Shown: piece by piece, positions 1 to 8,298 of the stretch
How the letters are laid out: each line of letters opens with the position of its first letter
How positions within the stretch are numbered: the stretch's first letter is position 1
Notes under the pieces: generated by a model
Databases searched by the model: none
What the model saw: the letters and a program-made list of their open reading frames with translations, nothing else
Told to the model about the DNA's origin: nothing
Source: JAVVHH01 sp963848035
Lineage (GTDB): Bacteria; Pseudomonadota; Alphaproteobacteria; Acetobacterales; Acetobacteraceae
DNA: 64,000 bases
Assembly (NCBI GenBank): GCA_963848035.1
Contig: CAWKCD010000001.1
Location: 3,038,001 to 3,102,000 of the forward strand
Direction of reading: 5' to 3'
Position numbers and translations under genes: made by a program

Positions 1-322
1 TCTCGAGGCGCGCCGTGGGCGGCTGCACGCCGGGCACCAGGGAGGACCAGTTGGCGACGAAGATGAAGGCGAACAGCGTGCCGACGAAGGCCCGGTAGGG
101 CCCGGGTTCGAGCTGCATGGTGTCGCGGATCTGGCCGTCCACCGTGTCGACGAGCAGCTCGCAAACGGCTTGGGTCCGCGACGGGTCGAGCGACAGCTTG
201 CGGGTGATGGCTGCGCTGCCGGCAACCAGGATCGCCATGATCGCCCATGTCGCCACGACGGCTTCGGTGATGGGCGCCGGACCGATATGGAAGAGCGGGG
301 TGCTGGTGAGCGGGGAGATCAT
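1..322 (-). CDS. atpB: N-ATPase subunit a (AtpB), partial
   Basis: Membrane subunit a of the F0 sector, which forms the ion half-channels against the c-ring. The gene starts with ATG at 322 and runs off the window at base 1, so only about 107 N-terminal residues are seen. The protein begins MISPLTSTPLFHIGP and has hydrophobic stretches near residues 20-38 and 80-95. The start overlaps the atpR stop as ATGA. Its place after atpD-C-Q-R matches the known N-ATPase order, so atpE, atpF, atpA and atpG should follow outside the window. Confidence 0.88.
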   Translation of the reverse strand, partial: MISPLTSTPLFHIGPAPITEAVVATWAIMAILVAGSAAITRKLSLDPSRTQAVCELLVDTVDGQIRDTMQLEPGPYRAFVGTLFAFIFVANWSSLVPGVQPPTARLE

Positions 323-600
323 GGCGTTGCCATCGCGACGCGGCGCAGCGCGGCGAAGCGGGCCAGCAACACGCCGAGTGCCGTCGCCAGCAGCGGGAGC
401 GCACCCTCGAAGCTGGCGGCGGTCAGGATGCCGGCGAGCAGGGCGAAGCGGAGAACGATACTGGCCAGCAACGTCCGTAGGCGGCCGGCGCGCTCGAAGC
501 GCTGCGCCTGCCACCAGAGACTGCCGAAATAGAGGCCGCCGATGACTGTTCCACCGATGAGGTGGAGTGCGAGGGTGAGGGCCGTCAGCTGGTCCATCAT
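319..600 (-). CDS. atpR: N-ATPase accessory membrane subunit AtpR
   Basis: A 93-residue membrane protein with three hydrophobic segments (about residues 8-30, 38-60 and 65-85), typical of AtpR, a subunit known only from N-type F-ATPase operons. In that family polar residues in the membrane segments are thought to interact with the c-ring. It starts at ATG 600 and overlaps the atpQ stop (ATGA), while its own stop overlaps the atpB start. The assignment rests on size, topology and position between atpQ and atpB, because the sequence itself is poorly conserved. Confidence 0.82.
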   Translation of the reverse strand: MMDQLTALTLALHLIGGTVIGGLYFGSLWWQAQRFERAGRLRTLLASIVLRFALLAGILTAASFEGALPLLATALGVLLARFAALRRVAMATP

Positions 601-875
601 TCCTTACCCATCCATCTCCAGGCGGACCAGCAGCCCAAGACCGCGCCGAGCATCAGCAACGGAGCGGTCCAGAGCAGCCCGGAATGGAACCGCACGTCGA
701 GCCAGCGGCCCGCCAGGATGCCGATCAGCATCGGCGTGACGATGATCCAGCCGAGCACGCCGATCTGGCCGAGGCGGCGCGCCACGTTCGGCTCGCCGTC
801 GCGCAGCCAGGAGCGATGACGTGCGCCGCGCAGCCGGGCGGCGGTGACGAGCGGGTCCTCGTCCGGGGTCGTCAC
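597..875 (-). CDS. atpQ: N-ATPase AtpQ (AtpZ/AtpI-like) subunit
   Basis: A 92-residue protein with two transmembrane helices (about residues 35-58 and 65-88), starting at GTG 875 in a GTGA overlap with the atpC stop. The segment RLGQIGVLGWIIVTPMLIG followed by GRWLD is the usual AtpZ/AtpI-type pattern. It belongs to the N-ATPase operon and probably helps membrane assembly or divalent-cation handling, by analogy with AtpZ. A longer reading frame extends upstream inside atpC and atpD, but it gives low-complexity Arg/Pro/Ala-rich sequence and was discarded. Confidence 0.82.
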   Translation of the reverse strand: MTTPDEDPLVTAARLRGARHRSWLRDGEPNVARRLGQIGVLGWIIVTPMLIGILAGRWLDVRFHSGLLWTAPLLMLGAVLGCWSAWRWMGKE

Positions 876-1276
876 GAGAGGGCGCTCGGCTGAAGGTGGC
901 GGACCATTTCGCGGATCGCCCGGAGTTGCAGCTTGGTGCTGTCGACGCGGCTGGCGCGCTCCGCCGCGTCGTCGGCGCCGAACCGGTCGAGGATGGCCTG
1001 GTCGAGCGTGGCGAGGTCGTCGCCCGGGATCGCCTCCCGGGTGGTGATGGAGACTTCCTGGCCGCCGATGACGGTCAGCACGCCGCCATGGACGGCGCAG
1101 TAGTGCCGTTCGCCGGAACCGTCCTTCCAGTTCACCACGCCGACCGTGAGGCTGGTGAGGAAATCCGCATGGTGCGGCTGGATGCCGAAGCCGCCACTGG
1201 CGTCTTCGGCCGTCACGATCTGCACGGGGTCCACGTCGACGACGATGGCGAGCGGCGTGGTGATGCGAAGCCTCAT
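872..1276 (-). CDS. atpC: N-ATPase epsilon subunit (AtpC)
   Basis: Epsilon subunit of the F1 central stalk, 134 residues. It begins MRLRITTPLAIVVD, and the N-terminal beta-sandwich matches the AtpC fold (GGFGIQPHHADFLTSL is the typical gatekeeper loop). The ATG at 1276 was chosen because it overlaps the atpD stop (ATGA). A start 96 bases upstream would add a basic segment lying inside atpD. The C-terminal helical part is present. In N-ATPases the epsilon gene follows beta directly, as here. Confidence 0.9.
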   Translation of the reverse strand: MRLRITTPLAIVVDVDPVQIVTAEDASGGFGIQPHHADFLTSLTVGVVNWKDGSGERHYCAVHGGVLTVIGGQEVSITTREAIPGDDLATLDQAILDRFGADDAAERASRVDSTKLQLRAIREMVRHLQPSALS

Positions 1277-2739
1277 GCGGGCGTGGCCTGCTTGGCTGCG
1301 GGCTTTGCGGCGGCTTCCTTGGATCGAGCTTCCTCGATCGTGCCGACCATGTAGAGCGAGCTTTCTGCCCAATCGTCGGCTTCGCCATCCAGGATGGCCC
1401 GGCAGCCGGCCAGCGTGTCGGCGCGGCTGACGCTGCGGCCGGGAATGCCGGTGAATGCCTCGGTGACGCTGAAGGGCTGGCTGAGGAAGCGCTGCAGCCG
1501 CCGGGCGCGCTTGACCACGGCCCGGTCGGCCGGCGCCAACTCCTCGATCCCCAGCAGGGCGATGATGTCTTCGAGGTCCTTGAAATGGGCCAGCGTCTGT
1601 CGCGCACGCTCCGCGAGGCGGTAGTGCTCCTCGCCGACGACCAGGGGGTCGAGCAGGGACGACGAGGAGGCGAGGGGATCGATGGCGGGGTAGAAACCGT
1701 CGGCGGCCAGCTTGCGCGACAGCATGATGATGCCGTCCATGTGGGCGGAGATGGCGGTCACTGCCGGGTCGGTGAAGTCATCGGCGGGGACGTAGACGGC
1801 CTGCACCGCGGTCACGGCGGCGCCGGCGACCGAGGCGATGCGTTCCTGCAGCCCGGCGATTTCGGTGGCCAAGGTGGGCTGGTAGCCGACGCGGGACGGC
1901 AGGCGGCCGAGCAGGCTCGAGAGCTCGCTGCCGGCCTGGACGAAGCGGAACACGTTGTCCATCAGGAGAATGACGTTCTGATGCTTCTGGTCGCGGAAAT
2001 ACTCGGCGATGCTGAGCGCCGTCAGCGGCACCCGCCAGCGTGCGCCGGGCGGCTCGTTCATCTGGCCGTAGACGAGCACGGTGCGCTTGAGTACGCCCGA
2101 CGCCTGCATGTCCGTGAGCAATTCGTGGCCCTCGCGGGAGCGCTCGCCGACGCCGGCGAAGACGGCGATGCCGGTGTATTTCTCGACCGTCGCATGGATC
2201 AGCTCCATGACGAGCACCGTCTTGCCGACGCCGGCGCCACCGAACATCGCGGCCTTGCCGCCTTGGGCGAGGGGCGCCAGGAGGTCGATGACCTTGATCC
2301 CGGTCTCGAAAATGGTGGTGGCCGACGTCTCGTCGGTCAGCGCCGGCGGGCTGCCATGGATGCTGCGGGTCGGCGTGTCCGGCGGCAAGGCCGGGCCGCG
2401 GTCGCCGGGGGTGCCAAGGACGTCGAGCAGGCGACCGAGTACGGCGTCCCCGACCGGCACCATGATCGGTTTTCCGGTGACGCGAACCTCGGTCCCGCGA
2501 GAGAGGCCCGCGGTCGCCTCCAAGGCGATGCCGCGGACCGTGCGCGTGTCGACGTGGCTATGCACCTCCAGCACGAGCGCTTCCGGCCGGTCCCAGTCGA
2601 CCAGCAAGGCGGTGTCGATCGCCGGCAGCGAGCCGTCGGCGAAGTCGACGTCGACCACCGCGCCCCGCACAGACGCAACAATCCCGCTGGCCGGGTCTTT
2701 GGCCAAGTCAGACGCGGGTCGGGGAACGTTGCTGTGCAA
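1273..2739 (-). CDS. atpD: N-ATPase beta subunit (AtpD)
   Basis: Catalytic beta subunit of an alternate (N-type) F1F0-ATPase, 488 residues. The Walker A motif GGAGVGKT is at about residues 167-174, and the beta signatures GVGERSREG, LLMDNVFRF and the DDFTDPAV segment are present. The start appears to be TTG at 2739, with an AGGA ribosome site about 8 bases upstream. As first gene followed by C-Q-R-B it differs from the housekeeping atpHAGDC order, so this is a second ATPase. Such enzymes are thought to pump Na+ or H+ outward at the cost of ATP; the ion cannot be read without subunit c. Confidence 0.93.
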   Translation of the reverse strand: MHSNVPRPASDLAKDPASGIVASVRGAVVDVDFADGSLPAIDTALLVDWDRPEALVLEVHSHVDTRTVRGIALEATAGLSRGTEVRVTGKPIMVPVGDAVLGRLLDVLGTPGDRGPALPPDTPTRSIHGSPPALTDETSATTIFETGIKVIDLLAPLAQGGKAAMFGGAGVGKTVLVMELIHATVEKYTGIAVFAGVGERSREGHELLTDMQASGVLKRTVLVYGQMNEPPGARWRVPLTALSIAEYFRDQKHQNVILLMDNVFRFVQAGSELSSLLGRLPSRVGYQPTLATEIAGLQERIASVAGAAVTAVQAVYVPADDFTDPAVTAISAHMDGIIMLSRKLAADGFYPAIDPLASSSSLLDPLVVGEEHYRLAERARQTLAHFKDLEDIIALLGIEELAPADRAVVKRARRLQRFLSQPFSVTEAFTGIPGRSVSRADTLAGCRAILDGEADDWAESSLYMVGTIEEARSKEAAAKPAAKQATPA

Positions 2740-2907
2740 AAGTGGATCCTAGCAGGAGTGGCCGGATCGACGGTGCGGGGAGCATCACGGGCGTGACGCC
2801 GTATCCCGTCAGAGTCGGGTTCGACGGGTCAACAGCACTGTTTTCGTGACGAGCGACTAGGGTCGGAAACTACGCAGGGCCCTGTGCGTGCCGGGATCTC
2901 GACAGCT

Positions 2908-4140
2908 TCATCCCGCGGATGCGGTGAGCGTGGCCTCGGCGTCGATCTCTGCGCTTGTCTGGCCCAATTTCGGTCCGGACAGCACGATCAGCCCCAGCAA
3001 CGCGGAGAACAGCGAGGCTCCGAACACCGCGAGCTTGATCTCGTCGCCGCGGGGGCCGCCGCGGAAGGCGATCTCGCTGATGAACAGGCTCATGGTGAAG
3101 CCGATGCCGCACAGCACCGATGCGCCGTAGAGTTGCCGCGTGGTGATCCCCGCCGGGCGCTTGGCGATGCCGGCACCGATGGCGATCATGAGGCCGCCGA
3201 AGACGCCCAACTGCTTGCCGACCACCAAGCCGAACGCGACGCCCAAGGTCAGCCGATCGGTCAATACGCCAGCCGGGAGATGGCCGAACCCGAGCCCGGC
3301 ATTGGCGAGGCCGAACACCGGCAGCACGAGGAAGGCGACCCAGGGATGCAGCCCGTGCTCTAGCCGCGCCGCCGGCGCAGCGGCTTCGCCGGCGCGCGCC
3401 GACATCGGCACCACGAAGGCCAGCGCCACCCCCGCCAAAGTGGCATGGACCCCGGAGCGGAGCACGAGCGCCCACAGCACGACGCCGCCCAGCATGAAGG
3501 GCCACAACTGCCGCACGCCCGTGCGCGCCAACCCGAACAGCCCCAGCCAGACCAGCGCCGCCAGCCCCAGCGCGCCGAAATCCAGCGCCTTGGTGTAGAA
3601 CAGCGCGATGATGACGATCGCGCCCAGGTCGTCGATGATCGCCAAAGCCGTCAGGAACACCTTCAGCGCGACGGGCACCCGGCTCTTCAATATGCTCAGG
3701 ACCGCCAGCGCGAAGGCGATGTCCGTGGCCACCGGGATCGCCCAGCCCCGCATGATCTCCGGATCGCGGTAGTTGAACGATGCGAAGATCACCGCCGGGA
3801 GCACCATGCCGCCGAGTGCGGCCAGGCAGGGCACCAGCAGCCGGGCTGGAGAGGCCAGCTCGCCTTGCGTCATCTCCCGCCGCAGCTCCAATCCGACGAG
3901 CAGGAAGAACAACACCATGACCGCGTCGTTAATCCAGATATGCAGCGGCATCGCCACCGGACCGCCGGGCGTCCACTGGAGGAGGTGCTCGTAGGAGCCA
4001 GAAAGGGGCGAGTTCGCCAGCATCATCGCGACGGCTGCGGACAGCATCAGCATGATCCCGCCCGCGCTCTCGGATCTCACGAACTCGAGGATGGGTGACA
4101 GCCATGGGATGGGCGGGCGCGGGACAGGAGCACGGGCCAT
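2908..4140 (-). CDS. nhaA: Na+/H+ antiporter NhaA
   Basis: Inner-membrane antiporter exchanging cytoplasmic Na+ for external protons, 410 residues with about eleven or twelve hydrophobic helices. The ion-binding segment ATDIAFALAVLS, followed by ALAIIDDLGAIVIIALFY with its two aspartates, is intact. The ATG at 4140 follows a GGAGA ribosome site; an in-frame TTG lies 18 bases upstream. It is transcribed toward the N-ATPase operon 168 bases away, and both would serve Na+ or pH homeostasis. No strong terminator is seen between them, so cotranscription is possible. Confidence 0.94.
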   Translation of the reverse strand: MARAPVPRPPIPWLSPILEFVRSESAGGIMLMLSAAVAMMLANSPLSGSYEHLLQWTPGGPVAMPLHIWINDAVMVLFFLLVGLELRREMTQGELASPARLLVPCLAALGGMVLPAVIFASFNYRDPEIMRGWAIPVATDIAFALAVLSILKSRVPVALKVFLTALAIIDDLGAIVIIALFYTKALDFGALGLAALVWLGLFGLARTGVRQLWPFMLGGVVLWALVLRSGVHATLAGVALAFVVPMSARAGEAAAPAARLEHGLHPWVAFLVLPVFGLANAGLGFGHLPAGVLTDRLTLGVAFGLVVGKQLGVFGGLMIAIGAGIAKRPAGITTRQLYGASVLCGIGFTMSLFISEIAFRGGPRGDEIKLAVFGASLFSALLGLIVLSGPKLGQTSAEIDAEATLTASAG

Positions 4141-4300
4141 GCGGGATCTCCGGATCAACGCGACCGGAGTCGGCTCGCGTCGACCGGGACGCTATGCGCC
4201 ATCCCGAGCCCACTCAACGCGCATGATCCCAGGCAGCCCACACGCTAGCGGGAACACTTCGGCATGGTGTGAGGGGGCATCGGGCGACGGGTCGGTGCTC

Positions 4301-4390
4301 TGGCGGAGAGAGTGGGATTCGAACCCACGGTACGCTTGCACGCACACACGCTTTCCAAGCGTGCGCCTTAAACCGCTCGGCCATCTCTCC
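4301..4390 (-). tRNA. tRNA-Ser (GGA)
   Basis: A class II tRNA with a long variable arm, read on the minus strand. The acceptor arm GGAGAGA pairs with TCTCTCC, and the D-arm GGCCGAGCGG and T-arm GTTCGAATCCC are recognisable. The anticodon loop CTTGGAAAG gives anticodon GGA (reads UCC/UCU). The 3' CCA is encoded at 4301-4303. Confidence 0.96.
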
Positions 4391-4436
4391 TAACCGACGC
4401 GGCCTATAACACCGGTCGGATCACTCGTCACGGGGG

Positions 4437-4808
4437 CTAGCTCGTGATCCGCGACCGGGTGCAGGAGCGCCAGATCAGCCGTGGGTCGGTCTGTTCGCGG
4501 CCCCAGCTGCCCTCGAAGCAATGGGCTGCGGGATGAAACCGCAGCCGTGCGACGCCGGTGCCGTACAGATCGGTCCAGCGGAACAGCGCGACCTCGCAGT
4601 CGTCGTCGCCGACCGCTTCCAGCGTCCCGGTCACGTCGCGGTTTTCCTCATGCAGCACGTAGCTGCCGGACAGGCCGGCCGGGGTCTCCTCGATCCACGT
4701 GTCGATCGCCTTGGGGCCGCGGCTCTCGACCTCGCCGAGATAGTGGCCGGTGGCGTCCGCGTGCCACGCGCCGCACGCCGCGGCGACGAGAAGCGCCGGC
4801 AGCATCAT
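4437..4808 (-). CDS. Small secreted protein of unknown function
   Basis: A 123-residue protein beginning MMLPALLVAAACGAWHADA, a short hydrophobic export signal. The AAAC sequence is a weak lipobox, so periplasmic and lipoprotein forms are both possible. The mature part has aromatic and charged beta-rich segments and four cysteines, with no domain I recognise. The start codon lies in an ATGATG that overlaps the lepA stop, so it is probably cotranscribed with lepA. It reads like a small periplasmic beta-structured protein; no function is assigned. Confidence 0.7.
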   Translation of the reverse strand: MMLPALLVAAACGAWHADATGHYLGEVESRGPKAIDTWIEETPAGLSGSYVLHEENRDVTGTLEAVGDDDCEVALFRWTDLYGTGVARLRFHPAAHCFEGSWGREQTDPRLIWRSCTRSRITS

Positions 4809-6610
4809 GCGTCCATTTTCAGCGCGGCGAGGAAGGCGCTTTGCGGGATCTCGACCTTGCCGAACTGGCGCATCCGCTTCTTGCCCTCCTTTTGCTTGTC
4901 CAGCAGCTTGCGCTTGCGGCTGATGTCGCCGCCGTAGCACTTCGCCGTCACGTCCTTGGATAGGGCGCTGATCGTCTCGCGCGCGATCACCCGGCCGCCG
5001 ATCGCGGCCTGGATCGCGATCTTGAACAGCTGCTTCGGGATCAGCTCCTTCAGCTTGGCGCAGATGCTGCGGCCACGCTGCTCGGCGGCGCTGCGGTGGG
5101 CGATGAAGCTCAGCGCGTCGACCGGGTCGCTGTTGACGAGGATGGAGATGCGGACCAGGTCGCTCTCCTCGTATTCGTCCATCGCATAGTCGAAGCTCGC
5201 GTAGCCACGGCTCACGCTCTTGAGCCGGTCGTAGAAGTCGAAGACCACCTCGTTCAGCGGCAGCCGATAGACGGCCATCGCGCGGTTGCCGACATAGGTG
5301 AGGTCCATCTGCTGGCCGCGGCGTTCGCTGCACAGAGTCAGGATGCTGCCGAGATACTCGTCCGGCACCATGATGGTGGCCTTGATCCAGGGCTCGTCGA
5401 TGTGGTCGATCATCGTCGGGTCCGGCATGTCGGCCGGGTTGTGGAGTTCCTGCATGCCGCCGCGGACAGTGTGGATGCGGTAGACGACGCTGGGCGCCGT
5501 TGCGATCAGGTCGAGGTCGAACTCGCGCGACAGGCGCTCCTGGATGATCTCGAGGTGCAGCAGGCCGAGGAAGCCGCAGCGGTAGCCGAAGCCGAGCGCT
5601 GCGCTGGTCTCAGCCTCGTAGTGGAAGCTCGAATCGTTGAGGCGCAGCTTGCCCAAACTGTCGCGCAGCCGCTCGAAATCGTCGGCGTCGACCGGGAACA
5701 GGCCGCACCACACCACCGGCACGCTCGGCTTGAAGCCCGGCAGCGGCGCCGCGGCGGGAACGCGATCGTCGGTCAGCGTGTCACCGACGTTGCAGTCGGC
5801 GACGGTCTTCATCGCGGCGGTGACGTAGCCCATCTCGCCCGGGCCGAGATCGGCGACGGCGACCATCTTGGGCGTGAACACGCCGACCTGCTCGACATGG
5901 TGGGCGATGCCGGTCGACATCATGCGGATACGCTGTCCGCGGCGCAGGCGGCCGTCCTTGACGCGGACCAGGATGACCACCCCGAGATATTGGTCGTACC
6001 AGCTATCGACCAGCAGCGCCGTGAGCGGGGCGTCGGCGTCGCCGGTGGGGGGCGGCAGCCGGGTCACGAGGGCTTCGAGCACTTCGGGGATGCCGAGCCC
6101 GGTCTTGGCGCTGATCATGACGGCGTCGTCGGCCGGCAGACCGATGACGTCCTCGATCTGCTGCTTGACCCGTTCGGGCTCGGCGGCCGGCAGGTCGATC
6201 TTGTTCAGCACCGGCACGATCTCGTGCTTGGCGTCGATCGCCTGATAGACGTTGGCGAGCGTCTGCGCCTCGACGCCCTGGCTGGCGTCCACCACCAGCA
6301 GGCTGCCTTCGCATGCCGCGAGACTGCGGCTCACTTCATAGGCGAAGTCGACGTGGCCGGGCGTGTCCATCAAATTGAGCGCGTAGGTCTCGCCGTCCTT
6401 GGCCTTGTAGGCGAGGCGGACGGTCTGCGCCTTGATGGTGATGCCTCGCTCCTTCTCGAGATCCATGTTGTCGAGCACCTGGCTCGTCATCTCGCGCTCG
6501 GTGAGGCCGCCGCATGTCTGGATCAGCCGGTCGGCGAGCGTCGATTTGCCATGGTCGATATGCGCGATGATGGAAAAGTTGCGGATACGCGCGAGCGGAG
6601 TGTCGGTCAT
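4805..6610 (-). CDS. lepA: Elongation factor 4 (LepA) GTPase
   Basis: Ribosome-associated translational GTPase (EF4), 601 residues, the usual family length. G-domain motifs are AHIDHGKST near residue 16, the switch region ERGITI, DTPGHVDF and NKIDLP. The C-terminal part contains the LepA-specific end with KVEIPQSAF. It is membrane-associated or cytosolic and back-translocates or remodels stalled ribosomes. The start is ATG 6610 (MTDTPLARIRNFSIIAHIDHG). It forms an overlap pair with the small secreted protein downstream. Confidence 0.97.
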   Translation of the reverse strand: MTDTPLARIRNFSIIAHIDHGKSTLADRLIQTCGGLTEREMTSQVLDNMDLEKERGITIKAQTVRLAYKAKDGETYALNLMDTPGHVDFAYEVSRSLAACEGSLLVVDASQGVEAQTLANVYQAIDAKHEIVPVLNKIDLPAAEPERVKQQIEDVIGLPADDAVMISAKTGLGIPEVLEALVTRLPPPTGDADAPLTALLVDSWYDQYLGVVILVRVKDGRLRRGQRIRMMSTGIAHHVEQVGVFTPKMVAVADLGPGEMGYVTAAMKTVADCNVGDTLTDDRVPAAAPLPGFKPSVPVVWCGLFPVDADDFERLRDSLGKLRLNDSSFHYEAETSAALGFGYRCGFLGLLHLEIIQERLSREFDLDLIATAPSVVYRIHTVRGGMQELHNPADMPDPTMIDHIDEPWIKATIMVPDEYLGSILTLCSERRGQQMDLTYVGNRAMAVYRLPLNEVVFDFYDRLKSVSRGYASFDYAMDEYEESDLVRISILVNSDPVDALSFIAHRSAAEQRGRSICAKLKELIPKQLFKIAIQAAIGGRVIARETISALSKDVTAKCYGGDISRKRKLLDKQKEGKKRMRQFGKVEIPQSAFLAALKMDA

Positions 6611-6641
6611 GGCCGTGATGTAGGGCCTTCCGCCGATAAAG

Positions 6642-6902
6642 TCAGCCGGATCGGGGAGGGGAGGTCGTCGATCCTGCCGCCTTGAAGAAGCGGTCGAACA
6701 TATCGCGCATCGTGTCGGCGCCCTGGGGGGCGAGCGACATCCAGGTTCGCAGCATTGAATCGGGGGAGAACCGGTCCGCCGCTTCGAGCATCTGCGCTTC
6801 CATTTTGGCCATGATAGCCGTCTGCATCGGCTTGACGTCGGGCAGCCCGAAGAATTGGCGCGCTTCGTCCGGCGTGCAGTCGATCTCGATCGTCACCTTC
6901 AT
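6642..6902 (-). CDS. DUF6489-like small conserved protein
   Basis: An 86-residue protein starting MKVTIEIDCTPDEARQFFGL. It has a short beta-strand followed by amphipathic helices containing PDVKPMQ and LRTWMS. This pattern belongs to a small alphaproteobacterial family I recall as DUF6489; the function is unknown. The ATG at 6902 follows GGGGTGAG. An upstream in-frame ATG at 6959 would overlap the 3' end of the neighbouring transporter, so the internal start is preferred. It lies between the MFS pump and lepA on the same strand. Confidence 0.75.
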   Translation of the reverse strand: MKVTIEIDCTPDEARQFFGLPDVKPMQTAIMAKMEAQMLEAADRFSPDSMLRTWMSLAPQGADTMRDMFDRFFKAAGSTTSPPRSG

Positions 6903-6933
6903 CGCGCTCACCCCGCCGAGGACGCCGTCCCGA

Positions 6934-8154
6934 TCAATCGGCGCGCCGAACCCTGCCAACCCGCTCGGCGCCCTCGGTCATGCGCCAGACCGTCGCGGCC
7001 GCACAGGCGAGCACGGCCATCGACACCGAGACGGCAGTGTAGCCGAAGCGTGACAAGAGCGCTGCTACGAAAGCGCTCGCCGCGGCCCCAACCGTAAGTT
7101 GTATCAGCCCGACCAATGCAGACGCCAAGCCGGCATTTTTCCGGTGCCTACTGACCGCAAAATGCACGAGATTCGGGGACAACAAGCCGCGAGCGTATGT
7201 ACAGACTAGTAAAGTGAGGATTGCCGACCCGGCGCCGACGCTCGTCTGGATTCGGCCGCCGGCCAGGACGAGCCCGATCGTCGAGCTCGCCTGGGCCACC
7301 AGGCCGGGCCAAATCAGCCGCTCGCCGCAGATGCCGCGCCGTGCCAGCAGCGCGTTGCTGAACGCGCCGCTGCTCAGCGACAGCGCGGTCGCGGCAAACA
7401 GGGCGGCATAGACGATCGGCGGATGTCCGAGCTCGTCCATGACGATGACCGGCGCGCCACAAATATAGGCAAAGATGGCGCCGTAGCTCAGGGCGTTGAC
7501 GACCGCGAGGCGGCGGAAAACGCCGTCCTGCAGAATGGTCCGGCTCTCGGCCAGCCCCAGCCCCTTGCCAGGCGTCCGCAGGGCCTGGAGCCGGCTCTCG
7601 GCCACGAAGAGCGTGACGATCGTCGCGAGCAGGATGCCGCCGAGGGCCAGGACGAGATGGACGCTTCGCCAGCCGAAATTCGCCACCAGCACCGTGCCGA
7701 AGGCGGGCGCCAGCATGGGCATGATCGTGAGTACGACGCTGATGTAGGACTGTCTCCGGCGGGCCTCCTCACCGTGGAACAGGTCCTGGACCATCGCATT
7801 TGCCTGGACGGCGCAGGCGCCGGCGCCAGCGCCCTGGATCAGCCGCGCGGCGACCAGGCCCGGACCCGTTGTGGCAAATGCACAACAAATACCGCTCAAG
7901 ATATAAACAGTGAGGCTTATGAGCAACACTGGGCGGCGGCCGATCAGGTCAGAACCGCGCCCGCCGGTGAATTGCCCTGCCGCGAAACCGAGCATGAACA
8001 ACGACAGCGATAGCCCGGCCATCGCTACGGTCGTTCCGAGTGCGTCCGGTAAAATCGTGAGAGTTGGGGCACTTAGGTCGATCGATAGCGCGGGCAAACC
8101 CGCACAAACTCCGAGCAATAGGGTGAACGTCGTCGTATTTGGTGCAATCCGCAT
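6934..8154 (-). CDS. MFS multidrug efflux pump, Bcr/CflA type
   Basis: A 406-residue transporter with twelve predicted helices. The DHA1 signature GRGSDLIGRRPVLL between helices 2 and 3 and RLIQGAGAGACAVQANAMVQD in helices 4-5 are typical of Bcr/CflA drug:H+ antiporters. It sits in the inner membrane and would export small molecules. It is divergent from the large regulator gene starting at 8299, sharing a 144-base AT-richer gap. That arrangement is common for an efflux pump and its regulator, although the regulator here is not of the usual TetR or LysR type. The substrate is unknown. Confidence 0.88.
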   Translation of the reverse strand: MRIAPNTTTFTLLLGVCAGLPALSIDLSAPTLTILPDALGTTVAMAGLSLSLFMLGFAAGQFTGGRGSDLIGRRPVLLISLTVYILSGICCAFATTGPGLVAARLIQGAGAGACAVQANAMVQDLFHGEEARRRQSYISVVLTIMPMLAPAFGTVLVANFGWRSVHLVLALGGILLATIVTLFVAESRLQALRTPGKGLGLAESRTILQDGVFRRLAVVNALSYGAIFAYICGAPVIVMDELGHPPIVYAALFAATALSLSSGAFSNALLARRGICGERLIWPGLVAQASSTIGLVLAGGRIQTSVGAGSAILTLLVCTYARGLLSPNLVHFAVSRHRKNAGLASALVGLIQLTVGAAASAFVAALLSRFGYTAVSVSMAVLACAAATVWRMTEGAERVGRVRRAD

Positions 8155-8221
8155 GCAGGCTTGACGCTCAAACTATGGCTCAGTCGCGACATACAATGTC
8201 GCCGCACGCCCAATGTCTAGA

Positions 8222-8255
8222 TTTGCATATCATTGCGAGAGTGTGGAATGATGGT
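8222..8255 (+). promoter_or_regulatory. Candidate promoter for the TPR regulator
   Basis: In the divergent gap between the efflux pump and the regulator, TTGCAT and AATGAT stand about 18 bases apart, resembling -35 and -10 elements for the rightward gene. Surrounding DNA is AT-richer than the genes. Seen by eye only. Confidence 0.25.
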
Positions 8256-8298
8256 GTAGTGGCGCCCTTCGGACAGCCTAAGGTTGTGGGACACCAGA

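Noticed and set aside
1585..2796. Long rightward reading frame opposite atpD
   Set aside because: It is antisense to a clearly recognised gene, is rich in Gly/Arg/Asp/Glu/His as expected of a mirror frame, and matches no family.
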